From: Gaiellasilicea sp963705515
GTDB lineage: Bacteria > Actinomycetota > Thermoleophilia > Gaiellales > Gaiellaceae
Direction: 5' to 3'
Assembly (NCBI GenBank): GCA_963705515.1
Contig: CAVPJV010000008.1
Coordinates: 1,054,001 to 1,118,000 of the forward strand
DNA length: 64,000 bases
The notes beneath the pieces are model-generated. The model was not told the origin of the DNA. It saw nothing but the letters and a program-made list of their open reading frames with translations, and did not search any database. The translations under genes were made by a program, and so were the position numbers. Of the stretch, positions 8,337 to 16,790 are shown piece after piece. Position 1 is the first letter of the stretch, and each line of letters starts with the position of its first letter.

Positions 8337-9334
8337 GCCGCCGACTCCCTCCTCGCCACCTCGAGCTCGGGCGCCGTCACCTTCTCGAGCACGGCATCGA
8401 GGATCTTGTCGGCGTCGACCTGCTCGGCCAGCGCCTGGTAGCTGAGCACGAGCCGGTGGCGGAGCGCGTCCTTCGCGAGCGAGTCGACGTCCTGCGCGAC
8501 GACGTAGTCGCGGCCGCGGAGGAAGGCGAGAGCCCGGGCAGACTGGACGAGGCTGATCGGGCCGCGCGGACTGGCGCCGAAGGAGATGAACGGCGCCAGG
8601 TCGCCGAGCCCGTACGCGCCGGGATCGCGGGTCGCGGTCGCGAGCTGGACCGTGTAGCTGATGATCCCCGGGTCGACATAGATCGCGGTGGCGGCGTCCT
8701 GCAGCTCCCGCAGCCGCTCCAGCTCGAGCACGCGGCGCAGCTCGGGCGCGGCGACGAGGGAGCGCTGCACCACCGTCAGCTCCTCGTCGTGCTCGGGGTA
8801 GCCGACCAGGATCTTGAGCATGAAGCGGTCGACCTGCGCCTCAGGGAGGGGATACGTGCCCTCGGACTCGATCGGGTTCTGCGTCGCCATCACGAGGAAC
8901 GGCGACGGCACCGGGTGCGTCTCGTGGCCGATCGTGACCTGGCGCTCCTGCATCACCTCGAGCAGCGCCGACTGCACCTTCGCGGGCGCGCGGTTGATCT
9001 CGTCGGCGAGCAGGAAGTTGCAGAAGACCGGCCCGAGCTCGGTGTCGAAGTCGGCCGAGGTGGGGCGGAAGACGCGGGTGCCGACGAGGTCGGACGGGAC
9101 GAGGTCGGGCGTGAACTGGATCCGCTGGAAGCTGCCGCCGAGCACCTGGGCGGTGGTCTTGATCGTCAGCGTCTTGGCGAGGCCGGGGACACCTTCGATC
9201 AGGAGGTGGCCGCCGGCGAGCAGGCAGACGAGGACGCGCTCGAGCATCGCATCCTGCCCGGCGATCACGCGCTTGATCTCGAACAGCGCCTGCTCGAGCA
9301 GCTCGCGCTGCTCCTCTACGGTGGACTCGCTCAC
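8333..9334 (-). CDS. MoxR family AAA+ ATPase
   Basis: This is a MoxR-type AAA+ ATPase, a chaperone-like motor that works with DUF58 and vWA partners. Walker A is GVPGLAKT, Walker B is LLADEINRAP, sensor 1 is MATQNP and the arginine-finger/sensor 2 region follows (ASPRGP). The 333-residue length is typical. The GTG at 9334 is chosen because AAGGAG lies 7 bases upstream; an in-frame upstream start at 9376 has no such site. It is the first gene of a seven-gene operon running to 3490 in which nearly every junction is a 4-base overlap. It diverges from the response regulator at 9424. Confidence 0.95.
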   Translation of the reverse strand: MSESTVEEQRELLEQALFEIKRVIAGQDAMLERVLVCLLAGGHLLIEGVPGLAKTLTIKTTAQVLGGSFQRIQFTPDLVPSDLVGTRVFRPTSADFDTELGPVFCNFLLADEINRAPAKVQSALLEVMQERQVTIGHETHPVPSPFLVMATQNPIESEGTYPLPEAQVDRFMLKILVGYPEHDEELTVVQRSLVAAPELRRVLELERLRELQDAATAIYVDPGIISYTVQLATATRDPGAYGLGDLAPFISFGASPRGPISLVQSARALAFLRGRDYVVAQDVDSLAKDALRHRLVLSYQALAEQVDADKILDAVLEKVTAPELEVARRESAA

Positions 9335-9382
9335 GGCACGCTCCTTGCTCGCGGTTACGTGCCGCCAGTCAAGCAACCGCGC

Positions 9383-9399
9383 GATAAAGCGCGGATAAA
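9383..9399 (+). promoter_or_regulatory. Tandem GATAAA half-sites upstream of the response regulator (candidate autoregulatory site)
   Basis: GATAAA occurs at 9383-9388 and again at 9394-9399, 11 bases apart, in a GCG-rich context (GATAAAGCGC, GATAAAAGCGG). Direct repeats one helical turn apart are the usual layout of OmpR/PhoB-family binding sites. A possible -10 (TACGAT, 9409-9414) follows. The site lies in the 89-bp space between divergent moxR and the response regulator, so it could control both. The assignment is inference. Confidence 0.35.
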
Positions 9400-9423
9400 A
9401 GCGGCGAGTACGATGGGTTAAGG

Positions 9424-10101
9424 ATGCGCGTGCTTGTCGTCGAGGACGAGCAGGACCTGGCCGACGCGATCGCCGCGGGCCTCCGCCGCGAGGGGTACGC
9501 GGTCGACCTCGCTCACGCCGGCGACGAGGCGCTGCTGAAGGCGCGGGTCTACCCCTACGACCTGATCTGCCTCGACCTGAACCTGCCGGCGATCGGCGGG
9601 CGGGAGGTCTGCCGCGCGATCCGCGCCGAGCCGCGCGCCGACGGTGCGCCGCAGCCGAGAATCCTGATGCTGACCGCGCGCGCCGGCGTCGACGACCGGA
9701 TCGCCGGGCTCGACGACGGGGCGGACGACTACCTCGTCAAGCCGTTCGAGCTGGGCGAGCTCGCCGCCCGGGCTCGGGCGCTGCTGCGGCGGAACGGCGA
9801 CGGCGGCCCCGCTCCGCTCAGCGTCGGCTCGCTCGAGCTCGACCCGGCGCGGCACGAGGCGACGCAGGCGGGCGAGCCGCTCGCGCTGACGCCGAAGGAG
9901 TACGCACTGCTGCGCTACTTCATGACGCGACCGGGCGAGGCGCTCTCCGAGTTCGACCTGCTCACGCACGTCTGGGACGAGAACGCGAACCCGCTGACGC
10001 GGACGGTGCGCGTGACCGTGATGACGCTGCGGCGCAAGCTCGCCGGCAACCCGATCGAGACCGTCCAGGGAGCCGGCTACCGGCTGAGGGAGGACGCGTG
10101 A
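9424..10101 (+). CDS. OmpR/PhoB-family response regulator
   Basis: The receiver domain (residues 1-118) has acidic residues in VVEDEQD, the phosphoacceptor Asp51 in LICLDLNLPA, Thr in MLTARA and Lys in VKPF. The winged-helix output domain (residues 130-225) shows LTPKEYALLRYFMTRPGE and TVRVTVMTLRRKLAGNPI, then the GYRL wing. It is the DNA-binding partner of the kinase encoded immediately downstream, whose GTG start overlaps this stop by 4 bases. The signal is not evident from the sequence. Tandem half-sites upstream suggest autoregulation. Confidence 0.95.
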   Translation: MRVLVVEDEQDLADAIAAGLRREGYAVDLAHAGDEALLKARVYPYDLICLDLNLPAIGGREVCRAIRAEPRADGAPQPRILMLTARAGVDDRIAGLDDGADDYLVKPFELGELAARARALLRRNGDGGPAPLSVGSLELDPARHEATQAGEPLALTPKEYALLRYFMTRPGEALSEFDLLTHVWDENANPLTRTVRVTVMTLRRKLAGNPIETVQGAGYRLREDA

Positions 10102-11300
10102 GGGCGTTTCTGAGCTCGATCCGGGTCCGGCTGACGCTGCTCTACTCGGGCGTCCTCTTCGGGGTCGCCGCGATCCTCGTCGCCGGGCTCTACTTCGGGC
10201 TGGCGCTCAGCCTTCGCGACGAGCCGGTCTCCCAGACCGTCGTGGTCGAGCAGGTGCCGGTCAACGACGGCAGCGGGACCGAGGAGCGCACGCTCGTCGA
10301 TGCCCAGGCGTTCGAGCACCAGGTGAACGAGCGGACGCTCCGCAACCTGCGCACCTACTCGCTGGGCGCGCTCGCGGCGCTCTTCGTTGCCAGCCTCGCG
10401 GTCGGCTGGGTGATCGCCGGGCGGGTGCTGGCCCCGATCGCGCACATCACGAGCGTCGCGCGGGAGATCCAGGCGCGCGAGCTCTCGCGCCGGATCGAGC
10501 TCGACGGGCCCGACGACGAGCTGAAGCGGCTCGCCGACACGTTCGACTCGATGCTCGCCCGGCTCGACCTCGCCTTCGCGTCGCAGCGGCGCTTCGTCGC
10601 CGACGCCTCGCACGAGCTGCGGACGCCGCTCGCGATCATCAAGGCGAACCTCGACCTCGCGCTGACCGACGCCGAGGCGACAGACGAGAGCCGTGCCACG
10701 GCGGCCGCCGTGATCAAGCGTGCCATCGACCGGATGGCGAGGCTGACCGACGACCTGCTCGCGCTTGCGCGCCTCGACGCGCCGGCCTCCGGCCGCGAGC
10801 CCGTCCCGCTGGCGGCGCTGCTCGAGGACGCGCGCGAGGAATTCGCCGCGGCCGCCGCCGCTCGTGCGGTGGAGCTGGAGGCGGCCGTTGTCCCCGGCCG
10901 GATCGTTCAGGGCGACCGCGAAGTGCTCAAGCGGGCGGTCACGAACCTGCTCGACAACGCCGTCCGTGTCGCTCCGGAGGGGTCGAGCGTCCGGCTCTCG
11001 CACGGCGAGGTCGACGGCTGGGCCTGGCTTGCCGTCGCGGACGACGGCCCCGGGATCGCGCCCGAGCACCGGGAGTGGATCTTCGACCGCTTCTGGCGGG
11101 CCGACGACGGGCGCTCGCGCCCGGGCGGCGGCAGCGGCCTCGGGCTCGCGATCGTCCGGCAGATCGCCGAGGCGCATCGCGGCTCGGTCGACGTCTACTC
11201 CGACCCCGGTGCGGGGGCGACGTTCGTCGTCTGGCTGCCGCGGACGTCGGATCCGGGTGAGGTTCCGGGCGTCGATCCGACGGCGCTACTCGTCGCGTAG
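10098..11300 (+). CDS. Membrane sensor histidine kinase (HAMP-HisKA-HATPase)
   Basis: Two transmembrane helices (about residues 13-36 and 92-114) enclose a short 55-residue outside domain. A HAMP linker follows (VLAPIAHITSVAREI). The phosphoacceptor is His172 in DASHELRTPLAI. The ATPase domain has the N box (NLLDNAVR), G1 (DDGPGIAP), F box (IFDRFWRAD) and G2 (GSGLGLAIV). At 400 residues it is a standard orthodox kinase coupled to the OmpR-type regulator before it. The last 15 bases overlap the convergent gene at 11286. Confidence 0.95.
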   Translation: MRAFLSSIRVRLTLLYSGVLFGVAAILVAGLYFGLALSLRDEPVSQTVVVEQVPVNDGSGTEERTLVDAQAFEHQVNERTLRNLRTYSLGALAALFVASLAVGWVIAGRVLAPIAHITSVAREIQARELSRRIELDGPDDELKRLADTFDSMLARLDLAFASQRRFVADASHELRTPLAIIKANLDLALTDAEATDESRATAAAVIKRAIDRMARLTDDLLALARLDAPASGREPVPLAALLEDAREEFAAAAAARAVELEAAVVPGRIVQGDREVLKRAVTNLLDNAVRVAPEGSSVRLSHGEVDGWAWLAVADDGPGIAPEHREWIFDRFWRADDGRSRPGGGSGLGLAIVRQIAEAHRGSVDVYSDPGAGATFVVWLPRTSDPGEVPGVDPTALLVA

Positions 11301-11705
11301 GAGCAGCCCGAGCACGCCGCCGAAGAGCGCGTGCGCAGCGACCTCCTGGGCGAAGACTCGCCGATTGCCGAGCAGCGGCGGCCAGGCGCCGCTCGTGCGA
11401 TCGGGGTGAAACCCGTCGACGACGGCCATCGCCGGCCAGAGCGCGGCGCCCTCGAGCTGCGCGGCGGCGATCCCGCTCCTCCAGCCGCGGACACCGAGTC
11501 GCTGCAGGGCGACTCCGGCTGCGGCGCCGTTGGCAAGGTGAACGGCGGTGCCGGCGAGGCGCCAGTGGCGCCGCGAGAGCGGCGCCCCGAGCAGGCGCAC
11601 GTCGGTGTACGGCGTCCCGAAGAGGCGCCGCAGGCCCGGCTCGGCGGCCGCCCACACGCCGGCCGCAACCAAGCCGGCCGCCGCAGCGCGCGCGTCGCTG
11701 TTCAC
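11286..11705 (-). CDS. Hypothetical alanine-rich membrane-associated protein, 139 aa
   Basis: The frame starts with GTG at 11705 and encodes repeated moderately hydrophobic helices (AAAAGLVAAGVWAAAEPGL, LANGAAAGVALQRLG, HALFGGVLGLLL). A conserved-looking sequence is PYTDVRLLGAPLSRRHW near the middle of the first half. I do not recognise the family; it resembles small actinobacterial proteins with three or four weak membrane helices. It faces the divergent photolyase gene 35 bases away and converges on the histidine kinase. Confidence 0.6.
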   Translation of the reverse strand: MNSDARAAAAGLVAAGVWAAAEPGLRRLFGTPYTDVRLLGAPLSRRHWRLAGTAVHLANGAAAGVALQRLGVRGWRSGIAAAQLEGAALWPAMAVVDGFHPDRTSGAWPPLLGNRRVFAQEVAAHALFGGVLGLLLRDE

Positions 11706-11740
11706 GTTTGGCTCCCCCCGGTCCTGTCTATTCTTTGTCC

Positions 11741-13006
11741 ATGATCCCGGCCATCGTCGTCCTCTTCACCCGCGATCTTCGCGTCAAGGACCACCCAGCG
11801 CTGTCCGCTGCCGCCGAGCAGGCGGAGCGGGTCGTGCCGCTGTTCATCTTCGACGACACGGTGCTCGCCGCCTTCGGGGCGCCGAACCGCGTCGCCTTCC
11901 TGCTCGACGCGCTCCGCGATCTCGACTCGTCGCTGCGGGCGCGGGGCGGGGCACTCGTCGTCCGGCGCGGGAACGTCGTCGGGGAGACCGTCCGCCTCGC
12001 TCTCGACACGGCCGCGACGGCGGTTTTCGTGAGCGAGGACGTCAGCGCCTACGCACAGGAGCGCGAGCGGCGCCTGCGAACCGCGCTCGCCGGCGCCGGG
12101 ATCGGGCTCGACGTCTTCCCAGGCGTCACGGTCGTGCCGCCGGGCGACCTCGCGCCGGCGGGTGGCGACCACTTCCGCGTCTTCACGCCCTACTGGCGGC
12201 GCTGGCGTGATGAGCCGCACCGGGATGTCCTGCCGGCGCCTGCCCGCATCCCGCTCCCGGCCGGAGTTGCGGCCGGAACGCTCCCCGCACTCGACGAGCT
12301 GGTGCGGGGGCGACCGGCACCGGAGCTGCCGGCCGGCGGCGAGACAGCCGGCCGCCGTCGCCTCGACGCCTGGCTCGACGGCGGGCTGGCCCGCTATGCG
12401 GAGCTCGCCGACGATCTCGGCGCCGACGCGACCTCGCGTCTCTCGCCGTACCTCCACTTCGGCTGTGTCTCGGCCGGGGAGGTCGTCGCCCGGGCGCTCG
12501 ACCACGAGGACTGCGAGGAGTTCGTGCGGCAGCTCTGCTGGCGCGACTTCAACCATCAGTTGCTGGCGGCGCGACCGGAGCTCGCGCAGGAGGATCTCCG
12601 CCCGCGCGCCGCGGGCTGGCGCGACGACGACGAGGCGTTCGCAGCCTGGCGCGAGGGCCGCACCGGCCACACGGTCGTCGATGCCGGCATGCGCCAGCTG
12701 CTGCGGGAAGGCTTCATGCACAACCGCGCCCGCCTCGTCGCCGGCTCCTTCCTGACGAAGCAGCTCGGAATCGACTGGCGCCGGGGCGCCGAGCACTTCT
12801 TCGAACACCTCGTCGACGGCGACGTCGCCAACAACACGGCCAACTGGCAGTGGGTCGCGGGCACGGGCACCGACTCCCGGCCGAACCGGAGGCTGAGCCC
12901 GCTGCGGCAGGCGGAGCGCTTCGACCCGGACGGCGTCTATGCGCGCCGCTACATCCCCGAGCTCGGCACCGCGGACTACCCCGAGCCACTCGAAGTGGCG
13001 GCGTGA
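11741..13006 (+). CDS. phr: Deoxyribodipyrimidine photolyase (cryptochrome/photolyase family)
   Basis: This enzyme repairs UV pyrimidine dimers using FAD and light. The N-terminal antenna domain begins AIVVLFTRDLRVKDHP. The C-terminal FAD-binding helical domain contains YLHFGCVSAGEV, QLCWRDFNHQLL, HTVVDAGMRQLLREGFMHNR and the hallmark DVANNTANWQWVAGTGTD with the electron-transfer Trp residues. The 421 residues fit class I photolyases. ATG at 11741 is used; an upstream in-frame GTG lacks support. Two downstream genes overlap it head to tail (GTGA junctions), forming a three-gene unit of the kind that is light-induced in other actinobacteria. Confidence 0.95.
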   Translation: MIPAIVVLFTRDLRVKDHPALSAAAEQAERVVPLFIFDDTVLAAFGAPNRVAFLLDALRDLDSSLRARGGALVVRRGNVVGETVRLALDTAATAVFVSEDVSAYAQERERRLRTALAGAGIGLDVFPGVTVVPPGDLAPAGGDHFRVFTPYWRRWRDEPHRDVLPAPARIPLPAGVAAGTLPALDELVRGRPAPELPAGGETAGRRRLDAWLDGGLARYAELADDLGADATSRLSPYLHFGCVSAGEVVARALDHEDCEEFVRQLCWRDFNHQLLAARPELAQEDLRPRAAGWRDDDEAFAAWREGRTGHTVVDAGMRQLLREGFMHNRARLVAGSFLTKQLGIDWRRGAEHFFEHLVDGDVANNTANWQWVAGTGTDSRPNRRLSPLRQAERFDPDGVYARRYIPELGTADYPEPLEVAA

Positions 13007-13515
13007 CCGGCTGGGAGTCGACTGAGCGTGTGCTCGACTCGGGCGGCTTCGAGTCCCGGCAGCGCGTGCTCGTGCCGGAGCCGATGGTCGAGGCGTCCGA
13101 GGCGGGCGCCCGCACGCTCGGCGTCACCTACTGGCAGGCGGTCGACCGCCTGACGCGGGGCGGCGTCCGGGCGAGCTGGAGCGGCGGCGGCGGCAAGCTG
13201 AAGCTGCTCGGCGGCGCCACTCTGCTCACCTTTGGCCCGCCCGAGCTCGGCTACGACCGCGACGTCGTCTCGTGCCGCCACGAGATCCGCGGTGGCCTGC
13301 TCGCGCTCCGAGCAGGCGGCTCGGTCACGCTCGCGCAGCGCGCCGAGGGCGAGGGGCAGGAACTGAGCGTCACCGTCGAGGAGTACCTGCCGCGCCTGGC
13401 CGCCCGAGCGGGCGCGCCGCGCTGGACGGGTGCGCTCTACATCAAGGGTCAGAGCCCCTTTCACGCCGCCGTCAGCCGGCGCTACTTCGACCTGCTCGTC
13501 CGGAGCCGGCCGTGA
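13003..13515 (+). CDS. Conserved hypothetical protein coupled to photolyase, 170 aa
   Basis: A GTG at 13003 overlaps the photolyase stop, and its own stop overlaps the next start, so it is translationally coupled on both sides. There is no signal peptide or membrane segment. The sequence is rich in beta-strand-like segments (GGATLLTFGPPELGYDRD, CRHEIRGGLLALRAGG, LSVTVEEYLPRLAA) and ends with a motif ALYIKGQSPFHAAVSRRYFD. I do not recognise a domain with confidence; a SRPBCC-like ligand-binding fold is possible. Its neighbours suggest a role in photoprotection or pigment/lipid chemistry. Confidence 0.7.
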   Translation: MTGWESTERVLDSGGFESRQRVLVPEPMVEASEAGARTLGVTYWQAVDRLTRGGVRASWSGGGGKLKLLGGATLLTFGPPELGYDRDVVSCRHEIRGGLLALRAGGSVTLAQRAEGEGQELSVTVEEYLPRLAARAGAPRWTGALYIKGQSPFHAAVSRRYFDLLVRSRP

Positions 13516-14372
13516 ACGTGACGGTCTTCGGGGCGACCGGCGTCGTCGGCCGGGCGCTGCTGCCGCTCCTCGCCGAGCACGAGGCGACCGCCGTCTCGCG
13601 TACGCCGCGCGCCGAGGCCGGCGCGCGGTGGGTCGTCGCGGACGCGGCCACCGGTGGGGGCGTCGCCGAGGCGCTCGCGGGAGCCGACGTCGCCTACTAC
13701 CTCGTCCACTCGCTCGGGTCGCGTGACTTCGAGCAGCAGGACCGCGCCGCCGCCGAGACCGTCGCCCGGGAGGCGGCGGGCGCGGGTGTTCGTCAGATCG
13801 TCTACCTGGGAGGCCTCGGCGCCGACGGCCCGGACGCATCGCCGCACCTGCGCAGCCGGCGCGAGACCGGCGAGCGGCTCGCGTCCGCCGGCGTACCGGT
13901 GACGACGCTGCGCGCCGCGATGATCGTCGGCAAGGGCAGCGCCGCGTTCGAGACGATCCTCGGCCTCGTCAAGCGGCTGCCGGTGATGATCACCCCGAGC
14001 TGGGTCTCGACGCCGACGCAGCCGATCGCCCTCGACGACGTCGCGCGCTACCTCGCCGGGGTCTGCGGGAACGAGAGCGCGTACGGCGAGGGCTACGACG
14101 TCGGCGGCCCGGAGGTGATGACCTACCGTCAGATGATCGAGCGGATCGGCGGCCTGCTCGGCCGCAGGCCGCGCATCGTCGAGGTTGCGGTGCTGACGCC
14201 GTATCTCTCCTCGCTCTGGCTCGAGCTCGTCACGCCCGTGAACGCGTCGGTCGCGCGCCCGCTCGTGGAAGGGCTGCGGAATCCGACGATCGCGCGCGAG
14301 GAGCGGATCCGCGAACTGCTGCCCCTCGAGCTCACGCCTTTCGACGAGGCTGCGCGGCGGGCGCTCGCGTGA
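13512..14372 (+). CDS. NAD(P)-binding SDR/NmrA-like oxidoreductase or epimerase
   Basis: The N-terminal Rossmann motif VTVFGATGVVGRALLPLL (GATGxxG) binds NAD(P). The rest matches atypical short-chain dehydrogenases of the NmrA/YbjT type (YYLVHSLGSRDFEQQD, IVYLGGLGADGPDASPHLRS, TTLRAAMIVGKGSAAFE, QPIALDDVARYL). YbjT-like proteins are often next to SRPBCC and photolyase genes. The usual YxxxK catalytic pair is not obvious, as in many NmrA-like members, so its substrate is unknown. GTG at 13512 overlaps the previous stop. The 3' end overlaps the convergent SRPBCC gene by 41 bases. Confidence 0.85.
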   Translation: MNVTVFGATGVVGRALLPLLAEHEATAVSRTPRAEAGARWVVADAATGGGVAEALAGADVAYYLVHSLGSRDFEQQDRAAAETVAREAAGAGVRQIVYLGGLGADGPDASPHLRSRRETGERLASAGVPVTTLRAAMIVGKGSAAFETILGLVKRLPVMITPSWVSTPTQPIALDDVARYLAGVCGNESAYGEGYDVGGPEVMTYRQMIERIGGLLGRRPRIVEVAVLTPYLSSLWLELVTPVNASVARPLVEGLRNPTIAREERIRELLPLELTPFDEAARRALA

Positions 14373-14814
14373 GCAGGCGCGGCACCTCGCCTGCGCGGTA
14401 GTCGAAGATCCTCTCGACCCAGCCGCGGACGAGCAGCCGCCGCACGAGCGCGCCGAGCGGTCCGAGAGGGAGGCGGTAGCGGACGTGGTCGTAGATCTCC
14501 GTCCCGCCGTCGACACGCGTCAGCCGGTGCGTGTGCTCCCAGAGCAGGAACGGGCCGCGCCGCTGCAGGTCGACGAACCCGCGCGGCGGGCTCCACGCGA
14601 CGATCTCCGTACGCCAGCAGATCGGGATCCCGAAGAGGCTCAGCCGGTACCGGAGGCGGGCGCCGACGCCGAGCTCGTCCGGCGCCTCGACGATCCGGAA
14701 GCGGAGCCACGGTGGCGTGATCCGCTCGAGGTTGTGCGCGTCGGCGAAGAACGAGAACGCCTCGTCGATCGGGACGGGGACGATCTGGGTGCGCTCGAGG
14801 ACGTACTCGGTCAC
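14332..14814 (-). CDS. SRPBCC family (polyketide cyclase/START-like) protein
   Basis: The 160-residue sequence has the typical SRPBCC start (YVLERTQIVPVPIDEAFSFF, NLERITPPWLRF) and later EHTHRLTRVDGGTEIYDHV, a hydrophobic ligand-binding helix-grip fold close to YbiJ/YfjG and cyclase/dehydrase proteins. It probably binds a hydrophobic small molecule. GTG at 14814 overlaps the ATP-grasp stop (GTGA), making it the last gene of that operon. It is also tail to tail with the photolyase-linked SDR, a common partner of this family, so the operon assignment and the functional link may differ. Confidence 0.85.
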   Translation of the reverse strand: MTEYVLERTQIVPVPIDEAFSFFADAHNLERITPPWLRFRIVEAPDELGVGARLRYRLSLFGIPICWRTEIVAWSPPRGFVDLQRRGPFLLWEHTHRLTRVDGGTEIYDHVRYRLPLGPLGALVRRLLVRGWVERIFDYRAGEVPRLLTRAPAAQPRRKA

Positions 14815-16055
14815 GCGGCGGCGGCGCGTTGATCCTTCGCCCACGCCGCCAGGAGGCCGCGGTAGTGGGCGACGAAGTGCTCGTGCTCGTGCTTCGGGAA
14901 GGTCGAGGTGACGGTGTCGACGAGCAGGCCGTCGAAGCCCGGTCCCTCGACCCACTCGACGAGGATCTCGTCCAGGTGGGGCAGCTTGGCCGCGCAGAAC
15001 TCGTCGTACTCGGGCACCTGGAAGTAGGCGTCGGCGAGGCGCCGGTACTCCGCCAGCTTCTGCGGGTAGGTCAGGTCCTCGCGGTCGCCGACCTCGAAGT
15101 AGTCCCGCGTCGTCTGGTTGATCCGCATCTGCCGCCCGGTCGCCGAGCAGAACGCGGTCCAGCGGACGAGCGCGCGGATCGCCCACGGGAAGTAGTAGTG
15201 CAGGCTCGTGAGGGCGACGTCCGGCGACGCGTTCGCGTAGTCGATCGGCGAGGCGACGCCGTCCTTGACGATCGTCTCGCAGGAGTTGAACTCCCAGCGG
15301 AAGAACGCGTTCACAAGCCGGCTGATCGTCAGGACCTCGTCGCCGGTCTCGGCGGAGAGGAAGTCGTGGTCGACCTGGTAGCGGTCGTACATCGGCCGGT
15401 CGGGCTCGAAGTGCATCACCATCGTCTCGGCGCCGATCGAGAGGCTGCGGGCGAAGACGTCGAAGTCCTCGACCGAGGCCTGCAGGTGCATCAGCCGCTC
15501 GCCCGAGGTGTCGTAGACGGCGTGCAGCTGGCCGGGGTCCTTGATCCTGGTCACGCCGACCCACTGGCCGCCGTCGAATGGCTTCATGTAGAGCGGGTAG
15601 CCGACCTTGGCCGCGATCTCGTCGAGGTCGAAGGGGAGGTTGTAGCGCTCCGCCGTCGGTTGGAAGCGCTCGTTCGCGGGCGGGCTCTTGTGCGGGATCA
15701 GCCACGTCTCCGGCACGTTCAGCCCGAGCCGCATCATCGCGCAGTAGGCCGAGTGCTTCTCCATCGCCTGGAACGTGAACGGGTTGTTGAGCAGGTAGAC
15801 GTCGTCCATCAGCGAGACCTTCTTCAGCCACTCGCGCGGGACCGTGTACCACCAGCCAAGGCGGTCGATCACGAGCGAGTAGCGCGGCTTCGAGCGCAGG
15901 TCGAACGGCTCGTTCGTGATCCGCTCGGTGGTCAGCTCGTGCGTCTCGCCGCCATGCTCGATCGGGCCGATCTGGGCGAGCAGGTGCTCGAATGCGCGCG
16001 GCCAGTCCTCCTCCGTGCCGAGCAGGAGCCCGATCAGATGAGTGCGCTCGCTCAT
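14811..16055 (-). CDS. ATP-grasp superfamily ligase, function unknown
   Basis: The 414-residue protein begins SERTHLIGLLLGTEEDWP and has an ATP-grasp core: a pre-ATP-grasp segment (DVYLLNNPFTFQAMEKHSAY), the nucleotide-binding Lys in YPLYMKPFDGGQWVGV, and a metal-binding motif FFRWEFNSCETIV followed by IDYANASPD. ATP-grasp enzymes join a carboxylate to an amine or thiol through an acyl-phosphate. The substrate is unknown. ATG at 16055 overlaps the upstream esterase stop. Coupling with two esterase-family proteins is uncommon and suggests a peptide or amino-acid conjugate pathway; this is inference. Confidence 0.8.
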   Translation of the reverse strand: MSERTHLIGLLLGTEEDWPRAFEHLLAQIGPIEHGGETHELTTERITNEPFDLRSKPRYSLVIDRLGWWYTVPREWLKKVSLMDDVYLLNNPFTFQAMEKHSAYCAMMRLGLNVPETWLIPHKSPPANERFQPTAERYNLPFDLDEIAAKVGYPLYMKPFDGGQWVGVTRIKDPGQLHAVYDTSGERLMHLQASVEDFDVFARSLSIGAETMVMHFEPDRPMYDRYQVDHDFLSAETGDEVLTISRLVNAFFRWEFNSCETIVKDGVASPIDYANASPDVALTSLHYYFPWAIRALVRWTAFCSATGRQMRINQTTRDYFEVGDREDLTYPQKLAEYRRLADAYFQVPEYDEFCAAKLPHLDEILVEWVEGPGFDGLLVDTVTSTFPKHEHEHFVAHYRGLLAAWAKDQRAAAA

Positions 16056-16789
16056 AGGAAGCGGGGGAGATGATGCGCGATCTGGGCGCGCCACGCGGGC
16101 CAGTCGTGCGGCGAGTCGTGGCCCCACAGGTCGAGCTCGTGCCGGATCCCCTTCTCGCCGAGGAGCCCCGCGAAGCGGCGCGTGCTCTCGAGCGCGCCCG
16201 TCGTGTCCTCCCACTGGCCCTGGCCCGCGATCAGGAGCAGGTTGACGTGGTCGCGGAGCCAGTCGAGGTGGTCGCCGCCGAGGTGGTGGACGTAGTCGGC
16301 CGGGTTGTTGAAGTAGACGGCGTCGCCGCGCTCGCCGCCCGCCAGGACCGAGACGTCGTAGACGCCGCTCTGGCAGATCGCGAGCGGGAACACGTGCGCG
16401 TGCCGGAGCGCGAAGTTGGCGGCGTGGTAGGCGCCGAAGCTGACGCCGGTGACGATGATCTCGGCCGTGCTGGAGTCGGCCTGGATGAACGGGACGACCT
16501 GGTTCAGGATCCAGTCCTCGTAGCGGCCGTGCAGCTGGGCGCGCTCCTCGAGCGAGAGCCCCTCGCGGTACCAGCTGCCGGAGTCGAAGCTGTCGACGGC
16601 GTAGACCTTGACGCGGCCTTCCTCGATCGGGCCGCCGATCGCGTCGACCATCCCGCGCTCCTCGTACTGCCACGCCGGGCCTTCCTGGGAGGGGAAGGCG
16701 AGCAGCGGCCGGCCCCAGTGCCCGTAGGCGATCACGCGGCCGTCGGCGCCGATCGCCGGCGAGTAGAGGGAGAGGTGGCGGCGGGTCAG
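16052..16789 (-). CDS. Esterase-like alpha/beta-hydrolase (putative esterase D/antigen 85-like family), likely CTG start
   Basis: The fold is recognisable from RPLLAFPSQEGPAWQYEERG near the N-terminus, the nucleophile elbow in IIVTGVSFGAYHAANFAL (GxSxG, Ser in GVSFG) and the C-terminal His region DLWGHDSPHDWPAW. At 245 residues it fits the compact esterase family. No ATG, GTG or TTG lies near the conserved start. A CTG at 16789 begins one base after the preceding gene ends, with an AGAGGA site about 8 bases upstream, and gives TRRHLSLYSP. This is the best start on spacing and homology. It is coupled to the ATP-grasp gene (ATGA overlap at 16055-16052). Confidence 0.8.
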   Translation of the reverse strand: MTRRHLSLYSPAIGADGRVIAYGHWGRPLLAFPSQEGPAWQYEERGMVDAIGGPIEEGRVKVYAVDSFDSGSWYREGLSLEERAQLHGRYEDWILNQVVPFIQADSSTAEIIVTGVSFGAYHAANFALRHAHVFPLAICQSGVYDVSVLAGGERGDAVYFNNPADYVHHLGGDHLDWLRDHVNLLLIAGQGQWEDTTGALESTRRFAGLLGEKGIRHELDLWGHDSPHDWPAWRAQIAHHLPRFL

Positions 16790-16790
16790 G

